From contig JAEQBH010003871.1 in NCBI GenBank assembly GCA_016808115.1, positions 186,001 to 250,000 on the forward strand: 64,000 bases of DNA, written 5' to 3'. The stretch's first letter is position 1. Each line of letters opens with the position of its first letter. This DNA comes from Tetrastigma voinierianum. Taxonomy: Eukaryota; Streptophyta; Magnoliopsida; Vitales; Vitaceae. The position numbers and the translations under genes were made by a program. Below, piece after piece: positions 11,405 to 22,074 of this stretch. A model generated the notes under the pieces. That model worked only from the letters and a program-made list of their open reading frames with translations. It was not told the DNA's origin and did no database searches.

Positions 11405-12515
11405 GAGGAGCCTAAAAATACTCATACCATACCCACGCTCTCTGTCTTATGTTTTAGCTTTTATTTTAACATAAATACGATGATGAACTGATATATGATT
11501 CTTGCATTTTGTGTGAATAGCAGGTGGAATGGGCGGTTTTTGAGAGCATTTTGGAGCAGAGAGTAGAAGTGCATAAAGCTGGCAGGAACGCGACGCCCAA
11601 GTCAACAAGCTAAGAACGCCGCTGGCTTCACTGTGCTCGCGACCCGATTTTTGCCTCTCCATCATTAAAAGCAAAAAGGAACTGCAAATCATATCGAAGA
11701 TCGACGAACGAAGACACGTGGAGCAGAAAGAGTGACCGAGATCCTTATAAAGAGACCTACTTTTGTGTTTTCTTCTTTTCTGATAAAACTATTGATGTTT
11801 TATAGATTGAATATTTGTGTAATTATGTTCAGTATGTTCTAGATTCAAACGGGTGTTGTTGAACCCGTCATTTACTGTGGCTGATTAGAGATTTATATTT
11901 TATATTATTCAGTTGCTTATGACTTGTTAGTATCTGCTCTATATCTGTGATTTATTTACATGGTGATGTCTGGCCAACATTGACATGGTTTTCATTGCAT
12001 CCGAGATCGAGAGATGAGGACGCCGTAGATCTGAATGAGTGACCAATAATTCAAGTGACAGAGACACTCATCTCATGGTGGTGATTAAGGTTGTAGAACA
12101 TTTAAGCTGCCGGAAAGTACCTGTTAGGGTAAAATAAGACATGATCAACTCGTTAATATATGATCACACTTTGTGAGAGTGGTATCCATGAAACACGATC
12201 ACCCCATCATCAATAAGTCGTGAATAAACTGAATATAAATTTCTATAGCTAGTAATCCATCAAAAGTGGCAGGGGGAGACAAAGCCCTAGTCTCCACAAC
12301 ACAGTAAAATACTAAGATAAATTAGAGTAGTTTAATCTCATATAGTAGTTAATTTGTCACTCAAAGCCTACTGGCCCGCATAATATTCAGCGCTAAACTC
12401 AAGAATCAACGCAGCTTTCCCGTGGATCAGACACCATACTCCAGTACATCAGGATACTTCGAGGCGACGTGTGCACTTCAAGTACATATAGGCGCACACA
12501 CATTTTATTACATCA
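11405..12515 (+). repeat. 3' LTR of the Athila-like element
   Basis: The reverse complement of the LTRs at 14716-15940 and 22075-23270 matches here in order: a GGAGCA word, a CAAGTCAACAAG word, an ATCATTAAAAGCAAAA word (11663-11678), a TAATCCATC word and CCCGTGGATCAGAC near the end. The terminus is near CATTTTATTACATCA, corresponding to TTTATTTGTCA of the paired copy. It abuts the truncated copia 5' LTR. Confidence 0.65.
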
Positions 12516-13297
12516 CGCCGGGCCTATCAAGGACCCATTGCTATTTTGAACAGATTTCATAAGGTCTATTATATCAGGAGGAGAATAATGTGTTTATTCA
12601 TTTGCCCAAATCGAGTAAGAAATGAATGAGAAAGCAGGTCTTCATGATCCTCTGAAATGTGGAAATAAGGAAGTGTAATGTGGGTTACAGACACCAATCC
12701 CACATTGTTAAGGAAGAGACTCAACATGGACAAACATAGACTAAGGTTTTCATGGGTCAGTCTCAAGGGGTACCAGCTTTATGAGCCAGCCGAAGTACCT
12801 ACATGCCTTACCGCTCAAACTACACACGCTAGCCATCGAACGAGCTTGGGTATGGGTGTGATTTAGCCAAGCCCTATCTTTTAGAATGGTGACTGTCCGG
12901 AAAGTCACCAAGTCTACTATTCAAGAATGTGTTAGTATCGGGTTTTTTCTAAGACGGCGTAATGCATTTGAGAGTACACAACATAGTTTTCTACAGACAA
13001 ATACTGGAGCCATTTCTATTTGTCAAGATCATTGTATCATGGGGCAGCTGCATTCCATAAGCACCAAGAGTGGGGGCTAAATCGTCTTACACACAGCGTC
13101 AAACACTCAGCCTCGTCTACCTACGCCCCACGCCCCGCTCTACAACTCCGCTAGTAATCAGCTTGCATATATCAACCCTGGCGTAACACTTCGTATAACT
13201 GCTCCACAATTACTTGTTATCAGATAGTATACGCGACAAGCCTGAAAACTGTAAAACTTCACGTAATTTTATCATTTGAATACCCCACAAACCAACA
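12516..13297 (+). repeat. 5' LTR of copia element C, 5'-truncated
   Basis: It matches 26325-27237. Shared landmarks are GGAGGAGAATAATG, AAATCGAGTAAGAAATGAAT, CCAATCCCACATTG, AGGAAGAGACTCAACATGGA, GCACCAAGAG and the end GAATACCCCACA followed by CAACA. A tRNA-Met primer site is not clear after it. Confidence 0.8.
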
Positions 13298-13339
13298 TGT
13301 CAGGCCTATTCCTACCATGTGTCTCATAAAGAACTCAAA

Positions 13340-14715
13340 AGTCTAATGATTGATTTTAAGAGATGCACGTAAAATGTTGTCTCATCCCTTTGCTTCACGT
13401 TGAATCACAAAGTTTCTTCATGAGGATGCTCCCATTTGTAGTGAGAATGAGGCTGACCGCCAAGTTGTTGCTGCAGTGGATGCATGGAAGCACTCTGATT
13501 TTCTATGCAAAAACTATATTCTCAATGGATTGGATAACACATTATATAATGTGTATAGTCTAATCAAGAATGCTAGAGAGCTATGGGAATCCTTGGATAG
13601 AAAATACAAGATCGAGGATGCTGCATCGAAGATATTCATGTGGGCAGATTCCTGATTATAAAATGGTGGATTCCAAGACTATCATAAGTCAAGTTCAAGA
13701 TCTTCAAGTAATCCTACATGAAATTCATGCCGAAGGGATGGTGCTTAGTGAATCTTTTAAAGTGGCTGCAATTATTGAGAAATTATCGCCAAATTGGGAG
13801 GACTTCAAAAATTATTTGAAACATAAACGCAAAGAAATGAAGCTTGAATACTTGATCGTGGAGATCGTATGGTTATGAGGACAATGTGAGTCTCCGGGAA
13901 GAAAAGTAGGCAATCACTCCATGGAGTCAAAGGCACATGTGATTGAAGAGGGACATAAAACCAACAAGAAAAGGAAGTATGTTGGCTAACAAGGGGCCAA
14001 GGGTGGTGATTCCAAGAAATTCAAAGGCAATTGCTTTGTGTGCATTAAACCGGGACATCGTGCAAAGGATTGTCGAAACCGTAAAGCACAAGTGAACCAC
14101 AAGAGGAAGGCTATCTAAGCCAATATAACCGAGGTGGAAAAACTCTCTGAAAATGCTTATAACATAAGTTTTTCTGCTGTAGTATCCGAAGTAAACTTGG
14201 TGGGAAATACCAAGGAATGGTGGGTGGACATCGGGGCCACTAGACACATATGTTCAGATAAGAAGATGTTCTCTTCATATGAAGCAATTAATGACGGAGA
14301 ATGAACCCTTATGGGAAATTCCTCCACTTCCAAAGTTGAAGGCAAACAGATTATATCAAGATGACTTTTCGAAAAGAGCTTACTCTCAATGATGTCTTCA
14401 GATGTCTTAAATTCAAAGAATCTTGTGTCTGTATCGTTGTTGAGTAAGAAGGGTTTTAGGTTGGTTTTTGAGTCCGACAAATTTGTACTCACTAAGAGTC
14501 GAATTTATGTAGGCAAGGGATATATGAGCAATGAGCTCTTTAAGATGAATGTAATGACTATTGTATCTTATTTTAATAATAAGAACACATCTTCTGCTTA
14601 TATGCTTGAGTCCTCTAATATATGGCATGGTAGATTAAAGATATGTTAATTTTGATACTTTGCGGAAATTAATGAACTTAGAGTTGTTTCCTAAATTTAA
14701 TATTGATGCAAATCA
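13340..14715 (+). pseudogene. gag - protease - pre-integrase remnant of copia element C
   Basis: A gag of UBN2 type is readable from about 13425. One frame carries ADRQVVAAVDAWKHSDF and another (13570-13878) carries YKMVDSKTIISQVQDLQVIL and AAIIEKLSPNWEDFKNYLKH. A CCHC zinc knuckle, CFVCIKPGHRAKDC, is intact at about 14035-14076. The protease start WWVDIGATRHIC (about 14220-14256) has Ile where the catalytic D-[ST]-G-A motif needs Ser or Thr. The pre-integrase segment ends WHGRLK (about 14622) and continues in another frame until the insertion at 14716. Stops and shifts show it is inactive. Confidence 0.85.
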
Positions 14716-15940
14716 CGACAAATAAACGCCGATGTGTAAAATGTACGCCATGTGCAAGTGCAATTGCCGCCCTAAGTAATATAGTGTACTTATAAGACGA
14801 ATATCGATCCACAGGAAAGGTGTATTGACTACAAAGGTTCGCTTTTTTAGAGCACATTCAATATATGATTTTAAGAAAGAAAGTAAGTATGTAAAACTTA
14901 ACTAAACTATTGATTCTGGTGGATTATCGAATTGAGAGAACTAGTATTATATCTCCCCTATCACATTCAATGGATTAATTTTGAAAGATATTATTATTCG
15001 ACGATTTACTAACTGGCCAATGGCGAGGTGATCTTGCCTACGAGATATCCTTCTCGAGGTATATCCGCCATTCGTGAATAGAATCGGTATATCTCTATCC
15101 CGACTCGCATTCGAAATTGTTAATGCTCTAACCCCACCAGTTACCTTCAGTTCGAATATCTCTATTTACCGAATCAACCAAGGGCTACTTGCACATCTCA
15201 GATCCTCGAATACCCTCATCTCTAACTTTCTGATCTCCAAGTACTATGCATAATGACATTATCATGTAATTGAACTACAAATAGAAAGTAGATGTAACAA
15301 ATTGCTAAACAATTGGAATAATATAAAGATCAAACTTTAATCCATCAACATAGCGATGTGGTTCAATATAACCCTAGAAATAAATCTAGAACATAACAAT
15401 GAAAGAAAAAATGTTTAGTATTAAAAACATGATTCTAATATCCAAAATAAGAAAACAAGATAAATCCCGCACTTCCTCGAAGTTCGTGGTCATCGCTTCG
15501 AATTCACTCTTCGCTCCTCGTGACGCGCTCCGATCCCCCGATTTCCCGAGCCCTATTTTGCTTTTAATGATGAGGGCGGTGACTATAATGAATGTCACGA
15601 CGTTGAGATCGTCGCGACGCTGAGGTGTCGCTGATGCTGAGACGCCGCACGCTGGACGCCATGACGCTTCACTTGTTGACTTCTGCATTGTTGACCCGAC
15701 GTCGTGACGTTGGGGCGTCGCGACGTTGGAACGTCGCGACGTGACAGCCACTTTCTTGCCTTGATCCCCATTGCTCCAAAAATGCTCCTAAGAGCTACTC
15801 TTTTCGCTCCAATGTACCTGCATCTAAACCAGACACAAAATCAGGAGTCTAGCTACACAAAAACTATAAAATTACTATAAAATAAACGTGAAAATGAAAG
15901 ACCGACGCGAGTATAATATGAGTGTTTAGTGACCATCACA
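14716..15940 (-). repeat. 3' LTR of the minus-strand Athila-like element
   Basis: It pairs with 22075-23270. Shared wording includes ACAAATAAACGC, AATATCGATCCAC, GACTACAAAGGTTCGC, ATCTCCCCTATCACATTCAA and CCCTATTTTGCTTTTAATGA. It ends GACCATCACA directly before the plus-strand CCCCCAACTT, the complement of the polypurine tract. It contains CGTCGCGACG three times (15610, 15716, 15732). Confidence 0.9.
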
Positions 15941-15950
15941 CCCCCAACTT
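15941..15950 (-). other. polypurine tract of the Athila-like element
   Basis: The minus strand reads AAGTTGGGGG immediately before the LTR start TGTGATGG, the usual arrangement in Athila/Tat elements. Confidence 0.75.
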
Positions 15951-17600
15951 AGTTTCGTCATTCCTCAAGCAAGAATCGACTCTAAACAGACACACACACG
16001 ACATAATGCCACTAACACTAAGATGTTGTCAGCATTATGCCGTAAAAATGCGATCACCTGGATCGACTATTAATCGCCGTCGTGTTGCTCAGTTCACAAA
16101 ATGCATACGTATATTTGACTTCCGAAAATTTGAAGCAGAGTTAGGTAGAAGTGACTAGTGTATCAAATCCCATGATATTCAATAGCCTTCCTGCTTCCCT
16201 ATGTGCGTATAATAATGACCTCCAAAGATATGTGCCTAGTTCGACACCCCCAAACTCGAGCTCGACTCACCTATTTGGAAGAAGCTAACTAGAAAAGGAT
16301 AGGAACGCACCCATTTTATTCGTGGATCAACACTAGAAATTTCATACCTAAAATAAATGGAAGAAAACCTAGTGCCAAGAAGTACCGAGCTGCTCTCGTA
16401 GCGGGGATCCATCGCGACTCAACTACCGGGTCGAGGGCACTCGTGCATTAAATTCTTCAAATTTCACCCTGAACACTAACCAAACTCGAAGGCCCTAGGT
16501 TGCGTGAATGATCCATCTTCATTCCATGTAGCGGGCAAAGGAAGTCAATGACTCTCACAATTGGCTCAAGGTGGCATTAGGTTTTGACAAAATTCTTCAG
16601 ATCGTGCCCGATTCCGATTGATGATCTCGCTTATTCTTATGCAAGATACCTATTTTTGTCATTTGTCTTTTCTTTTTCACTTTTTCATTGTTTTTGTATT
16701 TTCTCTTTGTCGGGGGCTCCATGGCAATCCTTTTATCGGGTGTCCACTACTTAAATGGTTCGAAGCCTCCTAAGGTTAGCTTCCAGAATCCACAAGAGCT
16801 GGTCTCGCGCCTATGCATGCTTCTAGTCATTATGTGTGAGTGTGATAGGTTCTGAGAACCGGTGTCTCGACTACTCAGATTGGTTCATCAATCTTCTTCC
16901 ATCTATTCAACCTAATTACCTAGAGCATCAAAACATTGTATGCATTTGAACATTCATGTTAATCGTGAATTCAAATAAAAGTGATCCTCAATTTATGGCA
17001 CACAAACACACAATTATTACATAAGATTGACCTAACACAAACGCAAACGAACTACATGACTCGTAAGCCGAACTAAACATGAAACTAAATAGAAACACAA
17101 CTATGCCGAACAAAATAAAAGCACTATAAAACAAAAGCACTATAAAAACACTAAAAAACAAAACAGAACTAAACAAAACAAAACATCGATCAATACCCCC
17201 CCAAACAAAATAGCCAAGTGTCCCACGGGCAAGAATGCCAACAAAAGAGGTGAAGCGGGACTCCGGGTGATCGCCACTGGTGGTGGAGGTGGATGGGCGG
17301 AAGGCCAGAGCCGCGCGACCGTCGAAGGTCTCGCCAAGCCGCAAATGGTGGCCTGGTTGGCCAGTACCGTACGCATATCTGCACGGAGGGCCTCCAAGTC
17401 CTGTGTGACGAGGACGCGGTGCTCCTGGGTCTCATCCTAATGCCAAAGCGCTCAGCGAGGAGAGCACCGGTCCCTGTCCGGGAAGGATCGGGAGGAGCCG
17501 CCGTCAGGGTCACTGTGCAGGCGAGGTGGTCGACGAGACCGGCCAATGTTCTCCCGATCGCCCAGGATCCATAACGAGCCCACTATAAAGCTCGCCCTCG
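15951..17600 (-). repeat. 3' internal non-coding region of the Athila-like element
   Basis: No coding frame is convincing. It is collinear with 10110-11404 on the opposite strand and carries CCTATCACACTCACA (minus strand, near 16850) and a run of G (near 17200). T-rich and A-rich tracts flank it. Confidence 0.6.
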
Positions 17601-17639
17601 CCCGGGAGGGCTCATGACCAATCGTGAGGTCTTCAGTCA

Positions 17640-18480
17640 TGGACACCGTGTGTGTCCCGCTGATGTATGGCGGCTTTGTCGCGGCTTAAGTGTCGCGAGT
17701 CGCCCTTGCAGATCCCGGGCTATTGCATGCCAAAGATCGAAGGGGTGTCCTGTGTTCTATCTTTGCATCTTGCCATGGAGGATGGCATCTCGATAACCCG
17801 CCCAACATCGCGGAATACCCCGTAAGATGGCATAGTCGGCACGGCCCGGGCAAAGCCACTTCACACACGTTCGTCATCGGAATGAGACGCGACGTGATGA
17901 AGTAGTGCCGCATCTGGGGAATGGGAAGGCCAAATGCTTTGGCCTTGAAATTTACCGCACGGGCCCGGCGACTATCGATTTTCCACTCACCCCGACCATC
18001 GGGTCAACACGCGATAATCTCTGGGTAGTCGTAGTACCATGAGTCGATCGAACGTTCAAGGGACATGTTCTAGATCGTATTAACTATTGGATCGACCGCG
18101 ACCGAAGTCGACCACACGCCCCGCACCCCTCGACTTCAAGACATGGATGCGAGATCGGGCGAAACCGCACCACACTCATCGCCGACGAGGTGGTGGCACA
18201 AGGCACGCGATCCCTTAGCCGCAATTGTTCGGCGGAAGAAGTCACCTGGGGCGGTGAAACCCCTTCTCTGATGAAGGATCGGTTTTGCAAATGATGCCAA
18301 CCGATCAACGGCAATCGACCAAATCAAGGCGGATATCATAAGTGGGAGTCGGTCCGGGCTGGGTCGACTCGCTTTCGCGCGTGCAATCACCGCCTCTCGC
18401 GCACATATCGACCCCACGACACTTGGCAAGTGGGCACCAAGTGGGCACCCATCGACTTCGACAAAAGCAAACACCTAGTG
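17640..18480 (-). pseudogene. PF20167-type (putative plant transposon protein) ORF remnant
   Basis: The minus strand holds the same two landmark pieces as 190-835. One is the frame with GDFFRRTIAAKGSRALCHHL (about 18240-18180), and the other is HYFITSRLIPMTNVCEVALP near 17910-17850. Together they mark the plant PF20167-type domain. It lies between the GC-rich array and the polypurine tract of the host element, i.e. as a second, downstream ORF. Frames are broken by stops and shifts. Its role is unknown to me, and its occurrence in both Athila-like elements of this window suggests it belonged to the family. Confidence 0.7.
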
Positions 18481-18769
18481 TGCACCAAACGAACCAAAAA
18501 CTCAAAGTGTGCTAAAAAACTAACTATGACTCAAACCTTGTGGAATAGACTTTTAACAAAACCCTAAAATAGAATCTAAGAGACCTCAGAATTAACCGAG
18601 AATGGCCAAAGGCTAGACCCGAGCACAATGTGGTGGAAATGTTGACCCGGAGCCAATGTGTGAGAAGTGCCTGGGATACGCGGCCTGGCAGATACAAAAT
18701 CCTGGCCACTGCAGGATGAGCTCCTAGAGGTTAGTGAGTGCAAGCAAGATGGCTAGGTTTCGTGCAATG

Positions 18770-19115
18770 GAGCGGCGAGGCGGCGGGCAAATGAACCGCT
18801 TCGCCTTAAATGTGGCAACGCCGCGACAGTAGCAACGCCGCGACGCGGATAGAGAGTGAAATTAATGAATCGCGACGCTTCAGACTTAACGCCGACGCGA
18901 CGTAGAGTCATGAAACCACGCCGACGCGGAGAAATCCACGCCGCTGACGCGGGATGCAGATGATACACTCACGCCGCGATCGAGGTCCACGCCGCCGACG
19001 CGACGCAGGGGTCAATTTGACGCCTCAACGCGGAGAAACCCACGCCGCCGACGCGACGTAGAGGATACACCGGACGCCGCGACGCGGGAGGTCCACGTCG
19101 CGATCGCGACCGGTA
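18770..19115 (-). repeat. GC-rich array of ACGCCG(C)CGACGCG words
   Basis: At least ten copies of ACGCCG followed by CGACGCG or CGACG are spaced roughly every 20-40 bp on the plus strand (for example near 18828, 18836, 18890, 18919, 18939, 18972, 18989, 19041, 19073). A TCGCGATCGCGA palindrome lies near 19100. The array is strikingly CpG-rich compared with its AT-rich surroundings. Confidence 0.7.
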
Positions 19116-19369
19116 GGCCATGGATCAAGAATACCAGGCACATCGATGATCTCTTGATCAGAAAACCTCCTACTCAGATTGCAGGACTTTATGGACATGT
19201 AATGCACCTCTTGAACGACCTTCCCACTAGCTGCATTCAAGGGTTCTGAAAATTAAACAACATAGAACACCGATTACGTAAGAAAGCTAGAAAACCCTAT
19301 ATTGTCACGAAAAATAAACATTAGAAATTGGAACTAAGAAAAGGAAAAGTTTAAGAAACACTGGGTCGC

Positions 19370-19400
19370 CTCCCAAGAAGCGCTTATGTTTAATGTCGTT
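19370..19400 (-). other. conserved post-pol word of Athila/Tat elements
   Basis: The minus strand reads AAGCGCTTCTTGGGAGGCGA, a word that in related plant elements lies just after pol. Here it follows the protease by about 200 bp, marking where RT, RNase H and integrase are missing. Confidence 0.5.
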
Positions 19401-19589
19401 AGCTCGACTAATTCGAATCTCAATTTGCGGCATGATTAGAAGGAACCGGAAAATGCTATGCATCCCTATAATGCTCACACCCATGTTCAAGGTGGATGAA
19501 ATATTCTTCCTGCTCACGCCTGCCCTTCCTGTCTTCTTCTCGCATTGGCCATAGGCTTATCCCCGGGCCAGATCTTCTTCGCAGTCATC

Positions 19590-19965
19590 TCTGTGTACCG
19601 AGGTTCCAGATATCTTCATATTTGGGTCATTATCTGGATGCTTCATAGCCGAAATACATGGAAAGTGATCTGTCTCCTTTGTACTCTCACTCACCTTCTA
19701 CACATTGATTTGAGCTTTTCCCGTGGCTGTGAAGGGTCTACCCAAGATGATGGGAACGGAGTCAGCTTTCCCTCCATGTCCGTAATAACGGTCTCATTGA
19801 AGGACAAATTTACCAACTTACTACATTTTCGATTATGCCCCGAGGATGTTGGTAAGGACCGCTCATGTTGCAAGCTGATTGTAGCTGATTTTGGCTCCCA
19901 ACTTTAGTCTTTAAACATCGAAAGTGGCATCAAGTTGATGTCGGCTCCCAAGTCACGTGGCTTTT
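19590..19965 (-). pseudogene. aspartic protease domain remnant of the Athila-like element
   Basis: On the minus strand, DLGADINLMPLSMF near 19950-19905 is the active-site loop of the Athila/Tat retropepsin, in which D-[LST]-G-A is followed by INLMPLS. A shifted frame (19873-19691) continues with HERSLPTSSGHNRKCSKLV and an MEGKLTPFPSSW piece, matching the flap and the later ILGRPFL-type strand in altered form. A further segment to about 19590 (AMKHPDNDP) ends the domain. At least two frameshifts and a stop interrupt it. The domain normally processes the Gag polyprotein in the particle. Confidence 0.75.
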
Positions 19966-19999
19966 CCAGATACCCGATTCCTAGTAGAAAACTAAGATA

Positions 20000-21900
20000 G
20001 AAACTACCCGATCTCAAGTTTTGAGGAAGCTTTTGGCAGGATGGCAATCGCATTCCCCGCTAAGGCGATGGTCCCATATTCTTCCACTTTCTACTTGCCA
20101 AGATCTTTTCATGAATTTCTACATAACTTGGCATATTCTCTAATGCTTCCAAAAAGGGTATGTTACGGTGCAGTTTCTGAAGATATCAAGAAACTTATGA
20201 ACTCGTTTCTCTAACTTACCTTTCTTCAATCTGGGGATATGGAATATGTTTGCGGTGTTCATCCATTTAACTCCGTTGTTTCATCCCCAACGCTGTTATC
20301 CTCGACCGCCTCTCGTATCCTGGCCGCTTCGGGCTCAGATCTCGGGTCTTTGAAAATGACCTCGATCATGCCCTTTATTTTCTAGTTCTCAGACACCGGT
20401 TGTGGCCCCAAGTTTTCCAATTCTCTTCCAATTCTTAGAGTGACGGGCCTTGCAGTACTCTTTTCCCTTCACCTCCGTGGTTTATCTCTCGAATTGTTTC
20501 GCAATGATCCCGACGCTTTTCTGCCACCGATCGCCATTCGTCCCATTCAACCTCCAAATCTTCAATCAGGCCGCTTGATCGTTCAACTGCTGTTTGGCCG
20601 CCGCATAAGCTCGCTTTGGCCTCATTCATAAAGGCAGTGCACGGGAAGTTAACATCCGTGCAGCAGCTTCTGTTCTAAATCCAACTTTTTCTCTCGAGGG
20701 TGTTTCACCAGTTCTGCCTCGATGGCATATTGTTCGATTATTCCACTCATCCATACCCTCATTGTTCGACTATTCTACTCGATTATTACGCCTACCCTCG
20801 CCCCGGTTCTCGATTCTCGACAACCCGTTTCCCCTCATAATACTTTACCGTGATTGACTCGATTGAACCTCACGCAGATCGGTTTACTCTACTAGCAGGT
20901 TTCCGAATCACATTCCGCGGTCGTTACATGGGTTCAATCACGTGACCACACAACTCCCATGCTGAGTAAATTGTATGGCATTTGGTCGCTCCTTGCCGCC
21001 ATTTAGTCGCTTTAGTCACCAAGCACATGATTCACCGCATTGTCGAGGACCTCATTATCCGTGCCACCCACCGTGTTTACAGTGTGTAGCCTTCTCTCTG
21101 TGCCATCGATTAGTGTTAGTCGCAAAGATCTTCTAAGATTTCATAAGTTTGACCGTGGTTTTCATCGCGTTCCCTCCACCAAGCATCAATAATTGTTCTT
21201 AGCTGCATTTCTGTAATTATTGTAGAAGGTGCGGACTTGCATCCATCCGTCAGCCTATAGGGCATCGCACACCCGTGAAATCATTCCATGCTTCGCCAGT
21301 TCTCCTCTAATCATTCCAAACGTATTGATCTTCTTGCAATGCCGTGCACTTTTCAAGGTGGGAAGAACTTCGTCGAATTACCTGGGAAAGTCATTCCACG
21401 AGGTAATGGAATCTCGGTGAGCCGGGATCGTTAGCCACCGCTCGCCTCTATCCTCAAGTGAAAGTAAACAACCGTAACCTTAGAGCTTCTTCATGAATCT
21501 CATTAGACACTTGATAGTATCGCAGAAACTTTATGTGTTATTAAATGACATTCCTGGGTTTCTATGGTAGTCTATGGAACAAGATATTCAAGCATCCGCA
21601 TCGACTAACTTCAATTCAAATATCGCTTGAATGTGGGTGGTCGCTTTGATAGTCGCTCGAACAACCGTCAGGTAAACGACTCATCTAAGAGCATGAAAGG
21701 ATCATCCGGCCTGAGTAAACGCCCGGGTGCTCGATTCCTTCCATGATTCCCATTTCTACTCCGTGGTTCACTGCTCAATGCCAAGATTTTGCTCTTCAGT
21801 GTTTTCCATGATTATTGGATTTCTAATCATGGCTGCCTCGTTTCTGGGCCAAGCAATCAGGTAAGTCTGGGTTCGTGGATCAAACAGGTGCAGTTAGATT
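20000..21900 (-). pseudogene. gag remnant of the Athila-like element
   Basis: The capsid (Retrotrans_gag) region is readable on the minus strand from about 21600 to 21000 in shifting frames. Pieces include ALRLRLFTF with SLEDRGERWL (the FPFTL.D.A..W motif), DSITSWNDF near 21400, an EAWNDF-like helix near 21270 and VRTFYNN near 21230, followed by a region corresponding to the ANNYQW motif. A Q/E-rich linker follows to about 20100. It is clearly of Athila/Tat type but carries many stops and shifts. Confidence 0.65.
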
Positions 21901-22052
21901 GATCCTCACGTCGCATGTACTCACCTATACCTACACCGCAATAACACACTAACCAACAAGACCAAATTACTAAAGACTTGGAAAAATAACAAAAAGAAGA
22001 AATTTCGTAGAGTAATATCTAATTTGCTTAATTTCATATCAATCTTAAACCT

Positions 22053-22074
22053 TTCCCCCAACGGCGTCAAAACT
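22053..22074 (-). other. primer binding site of the Athila-like element
   Basis: The minus strand reads AAGTTTTGACGCCGTTGGGGG directly after the LTR end. This matches the TTTTGGCGCCGTTGCCGGGG wording found in Athila/Tat elements with tRNA-Asp-type priming, with a few substitutions. Confidence 0.75.

Larger units (their letters stand above)
1..12515 (+). mobile_element. Athila/Tat-like non-autonomous LTR element, right part, split by gypsy element A
   Basis: Two blocks, 1-1392 and 10110-12515, match in order and on the opposite strand the second half of the better preserved element at 14716-23270: a PF20167-type ORF, a non-coding stretch with a run of G (near 10157), the hairpin-like word CTTGCTCGGGGCAAGCAAG (near 11368), then an LTR. 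The break is filled exactly by gypsy element A. Gag, primer site and 5' LTR lie left of the window. The classification is inference from the paired element, whose primer site and purine tract are of Athila/Tat type. Confidence 0.75.

Noticed and set aside
12080..12320. First 440 bp of the copia 5' LTR expected here
   Set aside because: The sequence matches the Athila-like LTR instead and shows no similarity to 25879-26320.
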